Assembly (NCBI RefSeq): GCF_024294785.1
Contig: NZ_JANCLT010000005.1
Coordinates: 186,001-250,000 of the forward strand
DNA from: Ectobacillus ponti
GTDB taxonomy: Bacteria > Bacillota > Bacilli > Bacillales > Bacillaceae_G
Reading direction: 5' to 3'
DNA length: 64,000 nt
Shown: positions 7,913-17,115 of the stretch, in pieces
Numbering within the stretch: the first letter of the stretch is position 1
Layout of the letters: each line of letters opens with the position of its first letter
Notes under the pieces: model-generated
Databases searched by the model: none
Told to the model about the DNA's origin: nothing
What the model saw: only the letters and a program-made list of their open reading frames with translations
Position numbers and translations under genes: made by a program

Positions 7913-8086
7913 GTCTGATTCCTCCTGACTTATGGGGTACTCTCACATTTTCTCCATATGAAGAAAAAACCATTCTTTTTTATTTGGATAAGCAATCCCA
8001 GCCATATTTCTCACGGAGACTTGTTTAAGAATTATATATTTTGTCATGAATAATAGTAAATATGATTTGAATATTAGGTGATAGAA

Positions 8087-9058
8087 ATGATATTTGCATT
8101 GCAAGAGGGATATGATACGGCGGAGCAAGGCTACCGGGTCCTGACAGAATACTGGCAGCAAGGCATGCTGCAGACATGGGAATGGTATACAGCCCTGCTC
8201 CTGTCTGCTGTTCCTTGGCTGCTCTGGCTGCGTTGGCATGATAAAGCATACTTTTCCCAATACATGGTTTCAGGTATTGTAGCCGCTCTATTTGCCGTAT
8301 GTCTGGACACGATTGGCCTTGCCCATGGATTATGGCGTTATCATGTGCAAGTGATTCCGGCAACAGCGGGTCTGCTGCCCTGGAACTTAACGTTGATTCC
8401 TGTATGTTTTATGCTTTCATACCAGGTTCTGCCGCATGTCAGTATATGGGGGAAGGCTGCTGCTGCAGCCCTGCTTTGCGGGCTTGTCGGAGAGCCCATC
8501 GTGGATGCAGCCGGACTTGTGGACCATATTCGTTGGCGGCATACGCTTTCCGTGCCTTTTTACTTCCTCATCTATATAACCGCCTATTTTAGCGGCCGTA
8601 CGCTTGTGCGGGACCATAGCATGAGAACAGCCAGGCAGCGGGAGTTTTACATGCAGAAGTATGAGCATTCCGCTTACGCATGTTCTATCATCAGAAAAGA
8701 ACATCTCAGCACCAAATTTTACTTTCAGTATGTGAATGAGGCATTCTGCCGGGAATTTGGGTATGACAGGCAGGAAATCCATACAGTGAATCCATTGACT
8801 GTTTCTGAACTGAGTGAAGCACAACTGCGTGATAAGTACAGCGCTCTTTTAAAGAAGCAGGAGATGTGCGCAGACAGTGTGTATGTGACAGGAGATGGAC
8901 GGAGAAAGCCGGTCCGTGTCTGCGTGAATCTGCTGCACCATGCTGATGCGATTGAGATCATCAGTGTCGCTGAAGTCAGCAGCCCATCATCCAGCAGCCC
9001 CCAGACACGGAAGAGGAGTGCCTGGTGCAAATACAGGGAAGTGTGGAAGGGAATTTAG
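8087..9058 (+). CDS. CBO0543-type membrane protein with C-terminal PAS-like domain
   Basis: A 323-residue protein. About residues 35-175 form five or six membrane helices with the pattern DTIGLAHGLWRY, LLPWNLTLIPV, GEPIVDAAGL and HIRW, which I recognise as the CBO0543 family of unknown function. It is followed by a soluble region (about 180-300) resembling a PAS domain: YFQYVNEAFCREFGYDRQEI, and RRKPVRVCVNLL near its end. No kinase, GGDEF or HTH follows. The ATG at 8087 is preferred over the GTG at 8078 because TTAGGTGA is correctly spaced only for the ATG. A membrane-linked sensor without an evident output. Confidence 0.65.
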   Translation: MIFALQEGYDTAEQGYRVLTEYWQQGMLQTWEWYTALLLSAVPWLLWLRWHDKAYFSQYMVSGIVAALFAVCLDTIGLAHGLWRYHVQVIPATAGLLPWNLTLIPVCFMLSYQVLPHVSIWGKAAAAALLCGLVGEPIVDAAGLVDHIRWRHTLSVPFYFLIYITAYFSGRTLVRDHSMRTARQREFYMQKYEHSAYACSIIRKEHLSTKFYFQYVNEAFCREFGYDRQEIHTVNPLTVSELSEAQLRDKYSALLKKQEMCADSVYVTGDGRRKPVRVCVNLLHHADAIEIISVAEVSSPSSSSPQTRKRSAWCKYREVWKGI

Positions 9059-9088
9059 AATGAAGGGGGCAGGTGAAGGATTCCTTGC

Positions 9089-9122
9089 AAAAAAAGACAT
9101 GCACGGGAGACCCATGCATGTC
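9089..9122 (-). terminator. Terminator of amino acid permease
   Basis: On the minus strand GACATGCA pairs with TGCATGTC around an 11-nt loop, followed by TTTTTTT. Confidence 0.85.
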
Positions 9123-9128
9123 CGGTCG

Positions 9129-10544
9129 TTAGCTTGCTTGTTCTGCAGATTGGTTTGCTTCATTCAGGGCGCTGTTTCTGCGTCCATACAGGAAGTAAAT
9201 GACCAGACCTACAGCCAGCCAAATCACGAATGTAATCCAAGTTGTAGCTGGAAGTTGAATCATCAGGTAGCCGCAGAATAGAACAGCCAGGATCGGAATA
9301 GCCGGTACAAACGGAACTGTGAAGCCGCGCTTCAGATCCGGCTGTGTTTTGCGCATGACAACAACACCGATGGATACAGTAACGAAAGCGAACAATGTTC
9401 CGATGTTTGTCAGTTCAGCCAGCTTGTTCAATGGCAGGATGCCGGCAAAGAATGAAACGGCGATACCGATTACCCAAGAGTTTACAAGCGGAGTTTGTGT
9501 CTTTTGGTTTACTTTAGAGAATACCTTTGGCAAAAGACCATCGCGGCTGATCGCATAAAATAGACGAGTTTGTCCATACAGCATAACAAGAAGAACTGTT
9601 GTGATACCAATGATCGCACCCAGGGAAACGAAGCCTGCAGCCCAATCCTGGTGGATGAAATTCAGAGCGAAAGCAACCGGATTGCTCACGTTCAGCTGTG
9701 TATAAGGCACGATGCCAGTCAGAATGGCGGAAACTACAATGTACAGAACCGTACATACTGCCAAGGATGCGATGATGCCGATTGGCATGTCACGCTTTGG
9801 ATTGCGTACTTCTTCAGCGGCAGTGGAAACTGCGTCAAAGCCGATGTAAGCAAAGAATACTGTAGCTGCACCTGTTGCAACGCCTTGGAAGCCGAATGGC
9901 ATGAATGGTGTCCAGTTAGCCGGCTTTACGTGCCATACGCCTACAGCGATGAACAGAAGCACAACGGAAATCTTGATGAGAACCATGATGCTGTTAAAAC
10001 GCGCGGACTTTTTCACACCTTGCGTCAGCAGGAACGTAATCACAAGAATAACAAGAATAGCTGGAAGATCAATGTACGTTCCTTTTGCAGGGTTATAAGC
10101 GCTTGTCAAAGCTGTAGGCAAGTGGATGCCGAAGCCTGCAAGCAAGCCTTGGAAATAACCGGACCAGCCAGCTGCAACCGCAGAAGAGGCAACGCCGTAT
10201 TCCAAAATTAAGTCCCAACCTAAAATCCAGGCGAACAGTTCGCCGAATGTTGCGTAGCTGTACGTATAAGCACTGCCCGATACAGGTACGGAGGAAGCAA
10301 ATTCTGCGTAGCAGAGGGCTGCAAATACGCAGGCGAGACCGGATAGTACGAATGAAATGATAAGGGCAGGACCTGCATGTGTCGCAGCTGCAACACCTGT
10401 CAGAACGAAAATCCCCGTCCCGATGATTGCGCCGATTCCCAGCATGGTCAGGTCAAACGCACCTAAATCTTTTTTCAGGCCCGCACCTTTTGCGCCAGCT
10501 TCGCTGATCAGGTGCTGCACCGATTTTTTTCTGAATAAACTCAT
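9129..10544 (-). CDS. APC-family amino acid permease, YfnA/cationic type
   Basis: A 471-residue, 12-helix transporter of the amino acid-polyamine-organocation superfamily. The start of helix 1 carries the substrate-site GIGAIIGTGIFVLTG, and helix 6 contains FFAYIGFDAVSTAAEEVRNPKRD, typical of the cationic amino acid transporter branch that includes B. subtilis YfnA. It probably imports an amino acid by proton symport; the substrate cannot be read from sequence. The ATG at 10544 is preceded by GAAGGAG. It has its own sigma-A promoter, an upstream leader of about 45 nt and its own terminator. Confidence 0.88.
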   Translation of the reverse strand: MSLFRKKSVQHLISEAGAKGAGLKKDLGAFDLTMLGIGAIIGTGIFVLTGVAAATHAGPALIISFVLSGLACVFAALCYAEFASSVPVSGSAYTYSYATFGELFAWILGWDLILEYGVASSAVAAGWSGYFQGLLAGFGIHLPTALTSAYNPAKGTYIDLPAILVILVITFLLTQGVKKSARFNSIMVLIKISVVLLFIAVGVWHVKPANWTPFMPFGFQGVATGAATVFFAYIGFDAVSTAAEEVRNPKRDMPIGIIASLAVCTVLYIVVSAILTGIVPYTQLNVSNPVAFALNFIHQDWAAGFVSLGAIIGITTVLLVMLYGQTRLFYAISRDGLLPKVFSKVNQKTQTPLVNSWVIGIAVSFFAGILPLNKLAELTNIGTLFAFVTVSIGVVVMRKTQPDLKRGFTVPFVPAIPILAVLFCGYLMIQLPATTWITFVIWLAVGLVIYFLYGRRNSALNEANQSAEQAS

Positions 10545-10597
10545 GATGAACTCCTTCCTCGCTTTACGATTGTCGAATTTTGTTGAGCGATGAGTTG

Positions 10598-10626
10598 ATT
10601 GTATAACAAGATATAATTTTTGTAAA
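10598..10626 (-). promoter_or_regulatory. Sigma-A promoter of amino acid permease
   Basis: On the minus strand TTTACA, a 17-bp spacer, TACAAT. It lies about 55 bp before the start codon; no riboswitch or T-box is apparent in the short leader. Confidence 0.7.
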
Positions 10627-10802
10627 GTTCGAATTGTTTAAAAATTTTATATCTTCGTCTTTTTTGCGCCCGATAAGCATAGTACCATACCTGGAATGAA
10701 GAAACCAATAGGTTTTTCAGAAATATTGTAAAATAAAATCTGGCAATAACATTGATAGCGTTTTCGAATGTCGAAAAAATGATTTTGGAAAGGAGCACAT
10801 AC

Positions 10803-11291
10803 ATGCGCATTATTGTGATGGCGGATACACATATGCCAAAGCGCGCCAAAAAGCTGCCGTCTATGCTGCTGCAGGATCTGCGGCAGGCAGACCTCATCAT
10901 TCATGCCGGAGACTGGCAAAGTCTTGCGCTGTACGAGGAGCTGTCGCAGTATGCTGCTGTGGCCGGTGTATCGGGCAATGTAGATGGCCCGGAGATCCGG
11001 CAGCATGTTCCGGAAAAGCAGCTGCTGCACGTGTCTGCATTCCGGATCGGCATTGTTCACGGGCACGGAAAGGGCAAGACAACAGAAAAGCGGGCCATGG
11101 CCGCTTTTGCTGGAGAGAAATTGGACTGTCTGATATTTGGTCATTCGCACGTTCCAATAATGAAATATTTGGGAGAACTGCTGCTGTTCAATCCGGGATC
11201 CCCGACCGACAGGCGGAAACAACCGGCATGCTCCTATGGCATCCTTACAATTGGAAGGGAGCTGAGAGCAGAGCACGTTTTTATTGAATGA
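10803..11291 (+). CDS. Metallophosphoesterase, YfcE/YsnB type
   Basis: A 162-residue calcineurin-like phosphoesterase of the small YfcE group. The metal ligands are all visible in order: ADTHMP, HAGDW, GNVDG, HGHGKGK and FGHSHVP. It is expected to hydrolyse phosphodiesters in the cytoplasm with a dinuclear metal centre; the physiological substrate is unknown. The ATG at 10803 is preceded by GGAAAGGAG, and the 17 residues of open frame upstream are not translated. No clear terminator follows, and the next gene starts 470 bp on. Confidence 0.85.
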   Translation: MRIIVMADTHMPKRAKKLPSMLLQDLRQADLIIHAGDWQSLALYEELSQYAAVAGVSGNVDGPEIRQHVPEKQLLHVSAFRIGIVHGHGKGKTTEKRAMAAFAGEKLDCLIFGHSHVPIMKYLGELLLFNPGSPTDRRKQPACSYGILTIGRELRAEHVFIE

Positions 11292-11763
11292 GATTTTGAT
11301 TGGGAATCATCAGGCGCCGGATGCTCAGCCAAATCCTTGTTTTCGGTGTTGGCAAAGCAAATGGATTGTAAGCTCATGCTTGGACCCAGTCCATACATGG
11401 CTGCTTCCGTTTGGGCGGCAGATTCATGCTTCTTTGTATACTCCTGTTTCGTATATGCCTCCTTGTATGAGCCGTCCTCAATAGTATGCCCGCTTTCGCT
11501 TGTTTCCCTTGTTCCATGAAACGGCAAGGAAGGTCTGTCCGCTTTCGTTTTTACGCCTTTTGCCCCGGAACGATGGAAGGCGGGCAGAGGATTTGGACAG
11601 ACTTGTCCCGCGGAAGAAGGGAAAGCTATGTAAGAAATCAGAAGAAAAAGGCTTCGTCCAAATGCTTGCAATCAAATATTTTGTTTCGGGCATATATGTA
11701 TTTATCCTTGGGCTGTCTATGTTACAGTAGAGGAAACTATCTATTAAAACGGGGTATAAAATC
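11292..11763. other. Intergenic stretch without a convincing gene
   Basis: 472 bp between the phosphoesterase and the GGDEF gene. Minus-strand open frames cross it (up to 145 codons, one overlapping the phosphoesterase end) but have no SD at a plausible start and no recognisable protein pattern. It presumably holds the promoter of the downstream gene; I see no consensus elements. Confidence 0.4.
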
Positions 11764-13332
11764 GTGAGTTCACATCTTACATCTTATGTTACTCTTGTTT
11801 GTACATCGGGCGTGTTCAATTTATACTTAGCCTTATCCACCTTTTTAAAGCGCCGCCATTACACAGGCATTGTGAATATCTTCGTGCTGTATACAACATC
11901 TATAGCTGTATATTGCTTTGCCTCTGCGTTTAGTCTGCTATCCAAAACAATCCTGCAAATTAAGCTCTGGACAATTGTCCAGTATACAGGCATGCCAATT
12001 TCCGCCCCTCTGGGACTTCTGTTCATCCTGCAGTATTTGGGATTCAACATAACAAGAAGAATGTACCTTTTGCTTTTGGGCATCCCATGCATCAGCTTCA
12101 TCATGGTTGCCACAAATGATTTACATCATTTTTTCTATAAAGTGTATGAAATCGACCCGACTCTGGGAGCTCCCTATCTTCATACAGAAATTGGCATCTG
12201 GTATGCAGTGCATGGCATTTTTACCTTCGCCTGTATGCTGATTGCATTCCTGTTGGTGGCCTCACGTTGGAGAGAAACAGCCAAGGCTTACCGCCCGCAG
12301 TTGATCTCTCTGCTGTACGGCCAGTTTATTCCTATGTTTACTGCATTTATTTATTTGATGGGACTCACACCAAAAGGAATTGACCCGGTGCCCATGGTTT
12401 TATGGCTGTCATCCATTTTGTATCTGTGGGCCATCCGCTCATCCCGCATGTTTTCGTTAATGCCTGTTGCCAAGGAGGTCATTTTCAACAGTATCGGTGA
12501 TGGCGTCATCGTATTGGACAAATCAAATCGTTTGATTGAGTTTAACCAGGCAATCCGGGACATGTTCCCTGAATTGGATGCCTCCGTGTTTGGATCGGGC
12601 TTCCATGAAGTTTGGTTCCGGCTCTCGGGAGGTGCATTTCCCTTTCAACTGGAGGCTGTTCCATTCACGCGGGAGGTACAGCTGATGGTTCAGGATGCAG
12701 CGCGGACGTACCAGATTCGCGCTTTGCCTCTGCAGTATAACGCCGCCGGCAAAGGAGTGCTCATTATTGTCTCGGACATCACTGAGTTGAAGATCCTTCA
12801 GATTCAACTGGAGCATCAAGCATATTACGACGAACTTACACAAATTTATAATCGCCGTGCATTCTTTCAGCAGTGCAACCGGGAATTTGCGGAGGCACAG
12901 AACGCTCATTCCGCCTTTACGGTAATTCTGATGGATGTGGATTACTTTAAGAGAGTGAATGATACATATGGCCACCACATTGGAGACCAGCTGCTTATGC
13001 ATGTTGTAAAGGTTTTTCAAACTGAGCTGGGGGAAGGCGCGCTTTTTGCCCGGTATGGCGGTGAGGAGTTTGTTTTTGCGCTGAGTGGATACACGCCTTC
13101 GGAAGGAGAAGCATTGGCAGATCATTTGCGCATTTCTATAGAGGAGCGGCAACTGCTGACCGCCGAAGGAGCGGTTTCTGTTACGGTAAGCTGCGGAGTG
13201 GCAGGGGCGGCACAATGTGCGGGAGAGACATTGGACGGGCTGCTGAACAAAGCAGATAAAGCCTTGTATGCTGCCAAGAAAGAGGGGCGGAACAGGGTGC
13301 GTGTGTACAAAGAGGAAGCAAATGCCGTGTAA
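11764..13332 (+). CDS. Membrane diguanylate cyclase (7TM-PAS-GGDEF)
   Basis: A 522-residue protein: seven membrane helices (about 5-235, histidine-kinase-N/7TM type), a PAS-like segment (about 240-350, IFNSIGDGVIVLDKSNRLIEFNQ), then a GGDEF domain (about 360-520). The catalytic loop is ARYGGEEF and the Mg/GTP residues MDVDYFKRVNDTYGH are kept, so it should make c-di-GMP from two GTP. The RxxD inhibitory site five residues before GGEEF is absent, so product feedback is not expected. It starts with GTG at 11764, weakly supported by an upstream AAACGGGG. The sensed signal is unknown. Confidence 0.85.
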   Translation: MSSHLTSYVTLVCTSGVFNLYLALSTFLKRRHYTGIVNIFVLYTTSIAVYCFASAFSLLSKTILQIKLWTIVQYTGMPISAPLGLLFILQYLGFNITRRMYLLLLGIPCISFIMVATNDLHHFFYKVYEIDPTLGAPYLHTEIGIWYAVHGIFTFACMLIAFLLVASRWRETAKAYRPQLISLLYGQFIPMFTAFIYLMGLTPKGIDPVPMVLWLSSILYLWAIRSSRMFSLMPVAKEVIFNSIGDGVIVLDKSNRLIEFNQAIRDMFPELDASVFGSGFHEVWFRLSGGAFPFQLEAVPFTREVQLMVQDAARTYQIRALPLQYNAAGKGVLIIVSDITELKILQIQLEHQAYYDELTQIYNRRAFFQQCNREFAEAQNAHSAFTVILMDVDYFKRVNDTYGHHIGDQLLMHVVKVFQTELGEGALFARYGGEEFVFALSGYTPSEGEALADHLRISIEERQLLTAEGAVSVTVSCGVAGAAQCAGETLDGLLNKADKALYAAKKEGRNRVRVYKEEANAV

Positions 13333-13343
13333 GCAGGTAGGAC

Positions 13344-13404
13344 AGCAGCTATCTGTAGACAAAGAAGGGAGAACATGCTCCCACATCGTCTACAGACAGC
13401 TGCT
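13344..13404. terminator. Long inverted repeat between convergent genes
   Basis: A 17-bp stem (AGCAGCTATCTGTAGAC against its complement, one mismatch) encloses a smaller hairpin GGGAG / CTCCC. It lies between the GGDEF gene (+) and the DUF3900-like gene (-). It lacks a clear T-tract, so its terminator role is inferred. Confidence 0.5.
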
Positions 13405-13432
13405 TCTGCTTATATATGTGTATAAACCTGAT

Positions 13433-14500
13433 TTACAAAGTCACTTTTCTTACAATCCGCTCCACAGCCTGGTGCAAATCATCCGGCTTTAAAAACTCCA
13501 CCGGTGAGAAGCCCTTCTCAAACAGGATGGAATCCGCCTCAATCATCAGGACATAGCGGTTGTCCACTTTAGCCAGGTGAATTTGGTCGCCAAAGTCCGC
13601 CAACAAGCCTTTCACCGAGATATGGTCCATCTTCAGCTTCAGTTCAATCTCGGGTGTATGCTCGACAATCTGGGCTGCTGCTTCCACGACTTCCTCCGTC
13701 GTAAAATGCTCCATGAGTTCCCGCTTCGGGCTCGCCGACCAAATCTCCATCGCTTCCTCAAACTGCTGCCGCTCCTCGCTGCCCTCCTCAAACACATCCT
13801 CAATGCTGTCGTACACCATGCCCATCACCTGTGTTTTCACGATTTGCGGCATGGATTCGCCGTATTCCACAAACTTCAGGAAGTCCTCAAAATAGCGGGC
13901 ATGGGAGGCCTGGTGGATTTTGACCTCGCCTTCCTCAAGCATCCCTCCCTCGGGCATATAAGGGTACATAACGGACTTCATGTTCTTGGTTGTGATGGCC
14001 AGTTCCACGTTGCGAATCAGTGTGGCTTCGTCTGAAATGGAGGCAACCTTTGGTTCGAAATCGCATTTCAGGACAAAGACAAATGGATCATTAAAATATT
14101 GGCGCAGCTTTGCCTGTACAACAAGGAATACACCGCCGCGCACTGCGCTTGTGTCGAGATAGGAATATACAAATGCCTCGTTGACGTGCTGGAATTGCTC
14201 CTTCGTTTCCGCGCTTCGGACGCGCTGGAACAGGTTATAGTTTGGATTGGAGGCTAAATCATAGCCTTCCTCAACCGGAAATCGTCCAATTTTTGTCGGC
14301 ACACCCTCTGTTTTAGGGTGTCGTTCTGCTTTTCGCTTAGCGATTTTCTCAAGCTCACCGCCTAGAAACTGCTTCAAAGAGCTGTCCTCGTATTCCTCCA
14401 CGTCCAACGTTTGAAAATGCTTATAGTGCTTGGCGGCTTGTTCGCCGCTCCCCTCCACCTGTACCACATAGAAGGAGAGAAAGTTGATCTCAAAGTTCAA
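13433..14500 (-). CDS. DUF3900-like conserved protein
   Basis: A 355-residue cytoplasmic protein that I recognise only as a family of unknown function found in Bacillus, probably DUF3900. It opens with NFEINFLSFYVVQVEG and carries RFPVEEGYDLASNPNYNLFQ and VRGGVFLVVQAKLRQYFNDP; the remainder is acidic and alpha/beta in character, with no catalytic signature. Start: the frame is open to a GTG at 14509, but that codon has no SD. The TTG three codons later, at 14500, sits 5 nt from GGGTGA and gives the usual family N-terminus, so it is preferred. No operon partner on this strand. Confidence 0.65.
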   Translation of the reverse strand: MNFEINFLSFYVVQVEGSGEQAAKHYKHFQTLDVEEYEDSSLKQFLGGELEKIAKRKAERHPKTEGVPTKIGRFPVEEGYDLASNPNYNLFQRVRSAETKEQFQHVNEAFVYSYLDTSAVRGGVFLVVQAKLRQYFNDPFVFVLKCDFEPKVASISDEATLIRNVELAITTKNMKSVMYPYMPEGGMLEEGEVKIHQASHARYFEDFLKFVEYGESMPQIVKTQVMGMVYDSIEDVFEEGSEERQQFEEAMEIWSASPKRELMEHFTTEEVVEAAAQIVEHTPEIELKLKMDHISVKGLLADFGDQIHLAKVDNRYVLMIEADSILFEKGFSPVEFLKPDDLHQAVERIVRKVTL

Positions 14501-14664
14501 TTGTATCACCCGTTTTCGTTCTGCAGCAGGCTGCTCTTATGTCTGTTTCAAGTATAGGGACGAAGGCGGGTTCCGTCAATTGCGGTCAGGAGGAAATTTC
14601 CATCTATCTTTTGCCGGCTTTGAAGCAAAGTAAAGAGGAACAAACTGCGGAAGAGGTGAAAGAC

Positions 14665-14793
14665 ATGGCAAAGCGTACGAGCAATGACAGCAAAATGCAG
14701 GAGCTGCAAAAAAGCAGCCAGCAGATGAACCGGGAAAAGCAGCCTGGCTACGGTGACAAAAAGCTGGAAGGGCCGGATAAGCCATCTGTATAA
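14665..14793 (+). CDS. Small spore protein, SspM-like
   Basis: A 42-residue, Lys/Gln-rich, strongly hydrophilic protein. Its C-terminal GDKKLEGPDKPSV closely follows the C-terminus of B. subtilis SspM (DKKLGGPNRPST by memory), a minor small acid-soluble spore protein. The N-terminal half does not align, so the assignment is tentative. The ATG at 14665 has GAAGAGGTGAA upstream; the 42 upstream codons of open frame look untranslated. A good terminator follows at 14825. Confidence 0.55.
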   Translation: MAKRTSNDSKMQELQKSSQQMNREKQPGYGDKKLEGPDKPSV

Positions 14794-14824
14794 GGCTTGC
14801 CCGCAAATAGGTTGTTCCCGAAGA

Positions 14825-14850
14825 AAGACCGGTCCAAGCTGGTCTTTTTT
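14825..14850 (+). terminator. Terminator of SspM-like gene
   Basis: AAGACCGG / CTGGTCTT around TCCAAG (one G-U), then TTTTTT. Confidence 0.85.
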
Positions 14851-14909
14851 CTATACATAAGGCTGTTTGCGCCATGGCACAATAAAAGCAGCATGAGGAG
14901 GGAATACAT

Positions 14910-16262
14910 ATGACATGTACAACCGGCAATCAGCAGCCGCAGCAGAAAGGTCTGAAATGGTGGCAGCTCTCCCTGCTTGGCATCGGCTGTACGATTGGAA
15001 CGGGTTTCTTTCTGGGCTCAAGCCTCGGCATCAAGCTGGGCGGCCCTTCTGTGATCATTGCGTTCATTTTGGGCGGGTATGGAACGTATGTCGTGTTTGA
15101 GGCACTGGCCAAAATGACCGTTGCCGACCCGCAGCAGGGCTCTTTCCGTACATATGCCAAGAAAGCGTTCGGCCATGGAGCCGGATTTGGAAACGGCTGG
15201 GTGTATTGGTCGTCGGAGCTTCTGATTATGGGGAGCCAGCTGACTGGACTTGGCATCTTTACGAGGTACTGGTTTCCGAAGGTGCCGCTCTGGATGTTGG
15301 CATCTGTCTATGCTGTGGCGGGCCTGCTTGTTATTTTTATCGGATTTCAGGCGTTTGAAAAGCTGGAGAACGGGCTGGCTGTATTGAAGATTCTTGCCAT
15401 CATTGCCTTCATCAGTGTAGCGATTGCAGCTCTATTTGGCTGGATTGACGGCGGCAGCTATAAACCAAAGCTCCCGACTGATATGCACGCCTTATTTCCA
15501 AAGGGAGGAAACGGACTGTGGGCTTCCCTGCTGTATGCTTTTTATGCATATGGGGGCATTGAGATTATGGGGCTTATGACCATACGGCTGACGCAGCCAA
15601 AGGATGCGACTAAATCGGGGACGGTCATGCTGCTTATCTTGACGGTCATCTATATCCTATCGATTGGGTTGGCGGTGTCCATGGTTCCGTGGAAGGAATT
15701 TAATGAAAAGGAAAGTCCATTTGTGATTGCCCTGCATGACTACCACATTCCGTATGTTCCGTTTTTCTTTAATGCGGTGCTCATTATGGCTGGGTTTTCC
15801 ACGATGGTCGGATCACTTTTCGCCGTGACAAACGTGCTGATGAACCTGGCGGATGACGGGGATGCGCCGGCATTTTTCTCGAAAAAACAAAATCAGCAGG
15901 TATCGTTTCCAGCCCTGCTTATGACAGCTCTTGGGCTGGTGGCTTCTATTGTTGTTGCGCTGCTCCTGCCCAAAACCATCTACGAATACATTACCACGGC
16001 CGCCGGTTTGATGCTGCTATACACTTGGCTGCTCATTTTGTTGTCGTTCCGCAAGCTATTGGATCTGACAATCTGGGATCACATCAAGAGCTTAAGCGGT
16101 CTGCTTCTGGTGGGGTTTGCCATTACCGGTACACTGCTGCAAAAGGAGACGCGCCCCGGCCTACTCGTCAGTCTCCTGTTTCTGGTGATTATCGGCCTGG
16201 TGACCTGGAGAATGAGCAAGGTATGGAAGACAAAAGGAAAGCAGCTGAGAAAGATGAAATGA
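14910..16262 (+). CDS. APC-family amino acid permease, YcgH/YbxG type
   Basis: A 450-residue, 12-helix permease of the AAT branch of the APC superfamily: GIGCTIGTGFFLGSSLGIKLGGPS in helix 1 and YAYGGIEIMGL in helix 6. The substrate is not evident; relatives carry proline, threonine or other neutral amino acids by proton symport. ATG at 14910 after GAGGAGGGAA. In B. subtilis a permease (ycgH) lies near a LysE exporter (ycgF) and ycgG; here the permease, LysE protein and YcgG-family protein are also neighbours, which suggests a conserved amino-acid handling cluster. Confidence 0.85.
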   Translation: MTCTTGNQQPQQKGLKWWQLSLLGIGCTIGTGFFLGSSLGIKLGGPSVIIAFILGGYGTYVVFEALAKMTVADPQQGSFRTYAKKAFGHGAGFGNGWVYWSSELLIMGSQLTGLGIFTRYWFPKVPLWMLASVYAVAGLLVIFIGFQAFEKLENGLAVLKILAIIAFISVAIAALFGWIDGGSYKPKLPTDMHALFPKGGNGLWASLLYAFYAYGGIEIMGLMTIRLTQPKDATKSGTVMLLILTVIYILSIGLAVSMVPWKEFNEKESPFVIALHDYHIPYVPFFFNAVLIMAGFSTMVGSLFAVTNVLMNLADDGDAPAFFSKKQNQQVSFPALLMTALGLVASIVVALLLPKTIYEYITTAAGLMLLYTWLLILLSFRKLLDLTIWDHIKSLSGLLLVGFAITGTLLQKETRPGLLVSLLFLVIIGLVTWRMSKVWKTKGKQLRKMK

Positions 16263-16268
16263 GAGCAT

Positions 16269-16296
16269 GCCTCTGTGAAGTTCCGCAGAGGCTCTT
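16269..16296 (+). terminator. Weak terminator of permease
   Basis: GCCTCTG / CAGAGGC with a 10-nt loop, followed by TCTTGCT. The T-tract is poor. Confidence 0.45.
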
Positions 16297-16306
16297 GCTA
16301 TGTAGG

Positions 16307-16936
16307 TCAGGAGGCAAAAATGGTCTGATAAGCCTGATAGCCAAAGTAGAGAGAATATGCAATAAGTGACAAGCCGGACAGGATAGAAATGACCGTTAAA
16401 AGGCGCGGGGTTAGAAACTTGCGGAAGCTGCTGGCGACGCTGGCCATGGTCACATCCCACAGCAAAATGCCGAGAATGACGCCCATGCTGTACAATAGCA
16501 GCATATCGCGGCTGTACATAGCAGCCGTTTTGGCAAGAACAGAACCGAAAATGCCGAGCCAAAACAGAATGGTCAGGGGATTGGAGAGCGACATGAAAAA
16601 GCCGGATACAAACGACTTCATCATGGATTCATCTTCTTTGTCGCTTTGCACCGCAATGGTGCCGGCTCCGCGCAAGCTTTCTACACCTGTATAGAAGAGG
16701 ACAAAAGTTCCAAAGGACCAAAGGAAGGACTTTACAAAATCTGTTGTCAGGAAATGAACAACCCCCATATAGACGAGCATCATGTATAATACATCCGCCA
16801 TCAGTGCGCCGAGCCCGAGCAGCCAGGCATGAAAGAATCCATTCCGGATGCCTTTGTCCAATTGAGCGGCATTGATTGGGCCGATGGGCGCCGACAGAGA
16901 CAGCCCCAGAAATACGTAGCCGAGAAATACTCCCAT
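16307..16936 (-). CDS. LysE/RhtB-family amino acid exporter
   Basis: A 209-residue membrane protein with six predicted helices. The family signature at the N-terminus (LGLSLSAPIGPINAAQ) and the later GFFMSLSNPLTILFWLGIF are typical of LysE/RhtB exporters, which expel amino acids by proton antiport. The ATG at 16936 lies 7 nt after GGAGGT; the in-frame GTG three codons upstream overlaps the SD and is rejected. Convergent with the permease and followed on the same strand by nothing close. It resembles B. subtilis YcgF by context. Confidence 0.85.
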   Translation of the reverse strand: MGVFLGYVFLGLSLSAPIGPINAAQLDKGIRNGFFHAWLLGLGALMADVLYMMLVYMGVVHFLTTDFVKSFLWSFGTFVLFYTGVESLRGAGTIAVQSDKEDESMMKSFVSGFFMSLSNPLTILFWLGIFGSVLAKTAAMYSRDMLLLYSMGVILGILLWDVTMASVASSFRKFLTPRLLTVISILSGLSLIAYSLYFGYQAYQTIFAS

Positions 16937-17060
16937 TGTAAACACCTCCGCGGAAAGAAATAGGCTGACAACCCCTCACTTGTACCCATTGTATTCAGCC
17001 ATTCTTGCTTGTACCACCAAAGATGTGAATTTCCCGAAAAAACTTATGCAGGCGGGCATG

Positions 17061-17096
17061 AAAAAAAGAATTCCGCGAATAAGTCTGGGGAATCCT
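17061..17096 (-). terminator. Terminator of YqcI/YcgG gene
   Basis: On the minus strand GGATTCC pairs with GGAATTC (one G-U) around 14 nt, followed by TTTTTTT. Confidence 0.6.
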
Positions 17097-17115
17097 TTCT
17101 CTCATGTATAAAGGG

